Below are positions 32,114-36,399 of a DNA stretch of 36,399 bases, piece by piece. The notes beneath the pieces were generated by a model, which was given only the letters and a program-made list of their open reading frames with translations, did no database searches and had not been told where the DNA came from. Positions within the stretch are counted from its first letter, which is position 1; the number at the start of each line of letters is the position of its first letter. The stretch is from Planctomycetota bacterium (GTDB lineage: Bacteria; Planctomycetota; UBA1135; UBA2386), in assembly GCA_016794035.1 (NCBI GenBank), contig JAEUHS010000102.1, positions 1-36,399 of the forward strand. Direction: 5' to 3'. Made by a program: the position numbers and the translations under genes.

Positions 32114-33099
32114 CGTGGGGTCTCGGGCACCAGCGCGGCCTGGTGCAGTCGTCGGGCGGTGCGGTGCTTCTGCTCGATGTCGCGCAGCGCGCGTTCGACC
32201 TGTTCGGGGGTCAGGTCCATGCCCCGGGCGATCTGCGCCACGGGCACGGCGTGGTCGCGCGCCCACAGCAGCAGGTCGAGCTGGTCGAACGGCAGCGCGA
32301 AGAAGAACTCCTGCTGCGTCTGCGGCAGCGTGTAGGTCTCGGTGCTCGGCGGCTGGCTGCGGATCGACGCGGGCACGCCGAGGTGTTCGGCCAGCGCATA
32401 TACCTGCGTCTTGTACAGGTGTGCGATCGGCTTGACGCAGGCCAGCCCGTCGCCGCCGCGCACGAAGAAGCCGAGTTCGTACTCGAGCCGGTTCGGCGTG
32501 CCGACGACGGCGAAGTTGCGGGCTTCGGCGCGCGAGTACTCGATCAGCTTGCGCACGCGCTGCTTCATGTTGGTGGCCGCCGTGAGCTGCAGGTAGGCGT
32601 CGAGCGGCAGCCGTTCGCGCCGCAGCGTGCCGTCCGGCGCCTCGGCGATCAGGTCGAACAGGTTGCTGCGGTCGCGGTCGAGCAGGTCGCCGGCGATCGC
32701 GATCTTGTGGCGCGAGCCCGGCGGCAGGTCGGGGAAGACGCTCGCGATCGCCGCGTCCTGCTGGCGGTAACAGCCGAGCGCGGCCAGCGCGGGCTCGAGG
32801 TCCTGTTCCAGCAGCGGCACGCCGAGTCCGCGGCACAGCTCGCGCGCCCGTTCGGCGCTGGCCGACGAGGAGCCGGTCTCCGGCAGGAACAGCGCCTCGA
32901 CGCGGTCGGGGCCGAGCGCGCGCCGCGCCAGCGCGGCGCAGAGCGCGGAGTCGACGCCGCCGCTCACCGCGACGACCGCGCCGCGGCGGTGCAGCTCGCG
33001 CGCGATCGTGTGTCGCAGCCAGGCCTCGAGGCGCCGGCTCTCGGCGTCGAGGTCGAGCTGCAGCACGTGCGGGCCGAACCCGCCCGGCGTCGTGGTCAT
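32110..33099 (-). CDS. NadE-like ATP pyrophosphatase (annotated as NAD+ synthase)
   Basis: A 329-residue protein of the N-type ATP pyrophosphatase superfamily. The PP-loop is AVSGGVDSALCAAL, and the C-terminal half keeps NadE features (GFFVRGGDGLACVKPIAHLY, KTQVYALAEHLGVPASI). The NadE signature region is altered: the usual GNKSE is GTPNRLEYE, and after PPSTETYTLPQTQQEFFFAL the sequence continues FDQLDLLLWARDH. It is longer than ordinary ammonia-dependent NadE (about 270). Lying between an AsnB-type amidotransferase and an acetyltransferase with ATGA overlaps on both sides, it more likely adenylates and amidates a sugar acid or similar substrate than makes NAD. This is inference; a true NAD synthase is not excluded. 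Its C-terminus (MDLTPEQVERALRDIEQKHR) is helical. Confidence 0.78.
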   Translation of the reverse strand: MTTTPGGFGPHVLQLDLDAESRRLEAWLRHTIARELHRRGAVVAVSGGVDSALCAALARRALGPDRVEALFLPETGSSSASAERARELCRGLGVPLLEQDLEPALAALGCYRQQDAAIASVFPDLPPGSRHKIAIAGDLLDRDRSNLFDLIAEAPDGTLRRERLPLDAYLQLTAATNMKQRVRKLIEYSRAEARNFAVVGTPNRLEYELGFFVRGGDGLACVKPIAHLYKTQVYALAEHLGVPASIRSQPPSTETYTLPQTQQEFFFALPFDQLDLLLWARDHAVPVAQIARGMDLTPEQVERALRDIEQKHRTARRLHQAALVPETPR

Positions 33100-35120
33100 G
33101 GGGCGTGCTCCGTCGGTTGTCGGGTCGGCGTGACCGGGCGGCGGTCGTGCATCACGTCCGGCGGGCGGCGGTCGAGCTGCCGGCACAGTCCGTCGGTGCG
33201 AGACGGCAGGTGTCGGAGGTGCTCGCGCAGCAGCTGCAGCGTCAGCAGGCCGCACAGGGCCATCGCCTCGCGTTCGGACGTGCGCCCGCCGCTGCGCTGC
33301 GCCTTCGCGACCAGCAGCGCCGCGGCCTTGGCGTCGACGTACTCGTCGTCGCGCCATCGCGCCGGCGCCAGCAGCTCGTCGACGTAGGCCTCGCGGCCGG
33401 GCGCGAACAGCGCCGAGGCGACCGGCGCGCGGTACGGCTGCTTCCTGCGCTGCGCGACGTCGGGTGGCAGGTGTCGCGCGGCCAGCTCACGCAGCACGAC
33501 CTTGGTGCGCAGGCCGCGCAGCTTCCAGCCGTCGGGCAGGCCGTTGCAGAAGCTCGCCACGTCCGGGTCGAGGAACGGGTAGCGCGCCTCGACGCCGTGC
33601 GCGAGCGCGACGCGGTCGCCCTGGCTCGCCAGCAGGTAGGGCGACAGGAACGACGCCAGTTCGGTCGCCTGGGCCTGCGCCAGCGGCCGCAAGGCGTGGG
33701 CGTCGACCGGCAGCAGCGCCGCGAGAGCCACCGGCGGCGCGGTCAGTTCCCGCTCCGCCGCACCGAGCGGGCGCAGCACGCGCGTCGCCCAGGCGCCGTT
33801 CTCCCAGCGCACGCGATGGCTGTGGAACGGGTCCGCGACGGCGCCGAGGTCCTTGCCGTAGAAGGCGTGCCACATCGCCCCCGACCGTTGGTCACCGGTG
33901 GCGACGAAGTCGTGCACGCGGCGGAACAGCGCCGGCCGCGCCGTCGACGCGGGCTGCCGCGCCCAGAAGCGGCGCACCTTGTCCTCGAGGAACACGCTGT
34001 AGCCGCCGAGCAGTTCGTCGGCGCCTTCGCCGGTCAGCACCGCCTTGATGTGGTGTCGTTGCACGAGGCGCGACAACAGGAACATCGGCACCGGCGCCGT
34101 GCGCAGGAGCGGCGTCTCGCAGTGCCAGACGACGTCCGGCAGGTGCGCGCAGACGTCCTCGTCGCGGCAGAGGATCTCGTGATGGCGGGTGCCGAGCAGT
34201 TGCTGCACGCGGCGTTGCGGTTCGGTCTCGTCGAACGCCGCGTCCTCGAAGCGCAGCGCGAACGTCTGCGGCGACGCCCCTTCCTGCACGGCCAGCGCCG
34301 TGGTCAGCGACGAGTCGAGGCCGCCGCTGAGGTAGGCGCCGACCGGCACGTCGGCGCAGAGGCGCAGCCGTACCGCGCGACGCAGGTGTGCTTCGAGCGC
34401 GTCGGCGGCCTCGGCGAGCGTGCGCGGGCCGTCGCTGCGGACGCCCAGGTCCGGCCGCCACCAGGTCGTGGGCCGCGGTGAGGTGCCGCCGAACTCGATC
34501 GCCTCGGCCGGGGCGACGCTGCGCACGCCGGCGAACACGCTGCGCGGCGGCGGCGCCGACCACATCGTGAAGACCTCGTGCAGGGCGATCGGATCCAGTC
34601 GCGCCGGCACGCGCCCACCGGCGAACAGGGCCTTCGCCTCGGAGGCGAACACGATCGCGTGGTCCGTCTCGGCCCAGAACAGCGGCACGATGCCGAAGCG
34701 ATCGCGCACCAGCAGCAGCCGCTGGCTCCGGGCGTCCCAGATCGCGGCCGCGAACTGGCCGTTGAGCCGCGCCCAGGCGCGTTCGCCCCACTGCTCGTAG
34801 GCGTGCAGCAGCACCTCGACGTCGCTGCGGGTGCGGAAGCGATGGCCGAGCCGTTCGAGTTCGAGCCGTTGCTCGACGTGGTCGAAGATCTCGCCGTTGG
34901 CGACCAGCCAGACCGACGCATCCTCGTTGGCGATCGGCTGCGCGCCGCCGGCCAGATCGACCAGCGACAGGCGCGTGTGCGCGAGCCCGCAGCGGCGGTC
35001 GAGCAGGAAGCCGTGCCCGTCGGGGCCGCGGTGCTGCAGCAGTGCCGCCATGCGCCGCAGCTCGACCAGCTCGGGCGCCGCCGCGTGCGCGGCCACCAGG
35101 ATGCCGGCTATGCCGCACAT
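33096..35120 (-). CDS. asnB: asparagine synthase-type glutamine amidotransferase (AsnB family)
   Basis: A 674-residue two-domain enzyme. The N-terminal Ntn glutaminase begins MCGIAGI, so Cys2 is the nucleophile after Met removal, with LLQHRGPDGHG, LAHTRLSLVDL and the NGEIFD loop following. The C-terminal synthetase domain has the PP-loop AYLSGGLDSSLTTALA and LTGEGADELLGGY, then EARYPFLDPDVASF. It moves ammonia from glutamine to an adenylated carboxylate. It is longer than AsnB of Escherichia coli (554) and resembles the amidotransferases of exopolysaccharide loci. A C-terminal tail of about 30 residues after LREHLRHLP is unusual and basic. Its stop overlaps the start of the NadE-like gene (ATGA, 33096-33099). 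Context suggests amidation of a glycan acid rather than free asparagine synthesis, but this is not proven. Confidence 0.88.
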   Translation of the reverse strand: MCGIAGILVAAHAAAPELVELRRMAALLQHRGPDGHGFLLDRRCGLAHTRLSLVDLAGGAQPIANEDASVWLVANGEIFDHVEQRLELERLGHRFRTRSDVEVLLHAYEQWGERAWARLNGQFAAAIWDARSQRLLLVRDRFGIVPLFWAETDHAIVFASEAKALFAGGRVPARLDPIALHEVFTMWSAPPPRSVFAGVRSVAPAEAIEFGGTSPRPTTWWRPDLGVRSDGPRTLAEAADALEAHLRRAVRLRLCADVPVGAYLSGGLDSSLTTALAVQEGASPQTFALRFEDAAFDETEPQRRVQQLLGTRHHEILCRDEDVCAHLPDVVWHCETPLLRTAPVPMFLLSRLVQRHHIKAVLTGEGADELLGGYSVFLEDKVRRFWARQPASTARPALFRRVHDFVATGDQRSGAMWHAFYGKDLGAVADPFHSHRVRWENGAWATRVLRPLGAAERELTAPPVALAALLPVDAHALRPLAQAQATELASFLSPYLLASQGDRVALAHGVEARYPFLDPDVASFCNGLPDGWKLRGLRTKVVLRELAARHLPPDVAQRRKQPYRAPVASALFAPGREAYVDELLAPARWRDDEYVDAKAAALLVAKAQRSGGRTSEREAMALCGLLTLQLLREHLRHLPSRTDGLCRQLDRRPPDVMHDRRPVTPTRQPTEHAP

Positions 35121-35217
35121 GGTACGGCGGTCGCGCGACGGCGGGCATGCGAGGGCGGCATCAGGATAGCGTAGGGTGCCGGGTTCGCCGCGGCCACTCG
35201 CCCGCGATCGGGCCCGG

Positions 35218-36399
35218 CTACGAACTCGGACCCGGTGCCGCACGGCTGCGGCCCGCGGCGACGACCCGTCGCAGGAACGCCGCCAGTGCGCCGGCCAGCA
35301 CGCGGCGTTCGTAGGCCTCACAGCCCGGTGCCGGCACGGGCTCGCAGAACTCGCCGCGGCGCCAGCGCGCGTGCAGTTCGACCAGGCGCTCGGCGATCGC
35401 CGCCTCGTCGCACGCATCGGCCACGAACGCGCGCGGCGACGTCGCGACCAGGTCGCGCGCGTCGCCCGCGGGCAGCGCGGCGAGGATCGGCCGGCCCGAA
35501 GCCAGGTACTCGTAGGTCTTGCCGGGCACGATGCGCGATCGGTGGCCGGGTGGCAGGCCGTGCAGGGTCAGGAACAGCGCGTCGGCGCGCCGCAGTTCGT
35601 CGACGACCGCCGCGTGCGGCCGATAGCCGGTCAGCTGCACGGCGTCGCCGACGCCCGACTCCCGCACGCAGCGCCGCAGGTGGTCGTCGACCTGGCCGAT
35701 CGTGCGCAAGCGCAGCGCCGCGCCGGCGGCGGTGCCACGTTCGCGCAGCCGCCGCATCGCGCCCAGCAGGTGCAGCGGCGTGCGGCCGCTGCGCTGCAGC
35801 GGCTCCGGTGCATGGCGCAGCCAGCCGAGCAGTCGTCGCAGGGGCCGTTCGTGCTCGTACAGCTCGTGGCACAGGAACGCACCGCCGTAGCTCAGTTGCA
35901 GCGTGGTGCCCGGTTCGACGCGCGGCAGCGGCGGCGCGAAGTCGTCGCGGTCCCAGCCGTTGGTGACGACGGCCACGCGCGCGGGGTCGAGCGCGGGTTC
36001 GGCGCCGAGGAACAGGCCGCGGCACTCGGGTGTGTTCGCGACCACGCCATCCGCCGCGCGCAGCATGCGCCGCATCTCGGCGAGTTCGCGCCGCCAGTGC
36101 CAGCGCGTGCGGTAGTCGATCACGCCGTCGAGCGCCCATGGGTCGCGCAGGTCGAACACCACCGGCAGGCGGTGCCGCGCCCCGAGGTCGGCGCCGACGC
36201 GCCACAGCTCGAACGGCGACATCGTCACCAGCACGACGTCCGGCCGCTCGGCCGCGATCGTCGCCGCGCCGGCGACGGTCAGGCTGCGCAGCAGCGCCGG
36301 CATGTCCGCGGCGACCGGCACGCGCACGATGCGGCAGCGCGCCTCGACGCCGGCGAGCGCCGCCGCGTCGGCCGGATCGAACATGCCGCGCTGCGCCGG
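35218..36399 (-). CDS. glycosyltransferase family 4-like, 5'-truncated by window edge
   Basis: At least 393 residues are visible. The frame is open to the right edge (PAQRG precedes the first ATG at 36384), so the start lies outside the window and the N-terminal part of the first Rossmann domain is missing. Visible parts: PVVFDLRDPWALDG, ADGVVANTPECRGLF, VVTNGWDRDDF (hinge), GDAVQLTGYRPHAAV, and the nucleotide-sugar binding SRIVPGKTYEYLASGRPILA, where the Lys and Glu of K-x-x-E-Y-L contact the donor. This is the GT-B fold of GT4-like enzymes that extend capsule, exopolysaccharide or lipopolysaccharide. Its stop lies 97 bases upstream of the amidotransferase start on the same strand, so the two probably belong to one glycan locus. 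Confidence 0.85.
   Translation of the reverse strand, partial: PAQRGMFDPADAAALAGVEARCRIVRVPVAADMPALLRSLTVAGAATIAAERPDVVLVTMSPFELWRVGADLGARHRLPVVFDLRDPWALDGVIDYRTRWHWRRELAEMRRMLRAADGVVANTPECRGLFLGAEPALDPARVAVVTNGWDRDDFAPPLPRVEPGTTLQLSYGGAFLCHELYEHERPLRRLLGWLRHAPEPLQRSGRTPLHLLGAMRRLRERGTAAGAALRLRTIGQVDDHLRRCVRESGVGDAVQLTGYRPHAAVVDELRRADALFLTLHGLPPGHRSRIVPGKTYEYLASGRPILAALPAGDARDLVATSPRAFVADACDEAAIAERLVELHARWRRGEFCEPVPAPGCEAYERRVLAGALAAFLRRVVAAGRSRAAPGPSS

Noticed and set aside
1..36399. CRISPR arrays, tRNA or rRNA genes, insertion sequences, phage genes
   Set aside because: I looked on both strands and saw no short regular DNA repeats with spacers, no cloverleaf with CCA end, no transposase or integrase motifs, and no structural phage genes.

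Overview
The window is GC-rich DNA, tightly packed on both strands, with codon third positions so GC-biased that long antisense frames stay open. The gene content points to a Planctomycetota bacterium. There are secreted repeat proteins that share a Cys-containing C-terminal domain, a DUF1080 hydrolase, a GH78 rhamnosidase lipoprotein, and a very large carboxypeptidase-regulatory-repeat protein. This placement is inference; no rRNA or other marker gene is present, and I see no tRNA, CRISPR array, insertion sequence or phage gene.

Left part (1-13.6 kb): the end of an RCC1-like repeat protein cut by the window edge; a small membrane protein and a cysteine dioxygenase on the minus strand; then, divergently, a lipoprotein with tetratricopeptide-like helices and an NtrY-like orphan histidine kinase. 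A DUF4143-type AAA ATPase follows on the minus strand. Its start codon lies in an AT-rich palindrome that matches the core of the Fur box. A 451-base stretch with a possible gene remnant separates it from a 1,236-residue protein with about ten carboxypeptidase-regulatory-like domains. A solitary N6-adenine DNA methyltransferase closes this part.

Middle (13.7-25.5 kb): a secreted protein with about twelve 47-residue repeats, ending in the same kind of C-terminal domain as the first gene; threonine dehydratase with an ACT domain; a doubtful small ORF; a DUF1294 membrane protein; a periplasmic parvulin-type prolyl isomerase; then a tight plus-strand operon of galactokinase, GH78 alpha-L-rhamnosidase and type II NADH dehydrogenase; and a DUF1080 protein on the minus strand.

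Right part (25.5-36.4 kb): the most interesting region. Five minus-strand genes (LolA-like carrier, MMPL/RND exporter, DUF3261 lipoprotein, ketosynthase, short ketosynthase-like chain-length-factor candidate) are joined by four 4-base ATGA stop/start overlaps. A divergent acyl carrier protein gene begins 132 bases upstream. This is the core of an aryl-polyene-type (type II fatty acid/polyketide) pathway, but the usual dehydratase, ketoreductase, ligase and acyltransferase genes are not in the window. Convergent with the ACP gene is a second minus-strand set: a glycosyltransferase (cut by the right edge), an AsnB-type amidotransferase, a divergent NadE-like ATP pyrophosphatase and a hexapeptide acetyltransferase, the last three again joined by ATGA overlaps. 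This set looks like a surface-glycan modification module.

Neighbouring genes that converge tail to tail are separated by only 7-47 bases, without visible intrinsic terminators.
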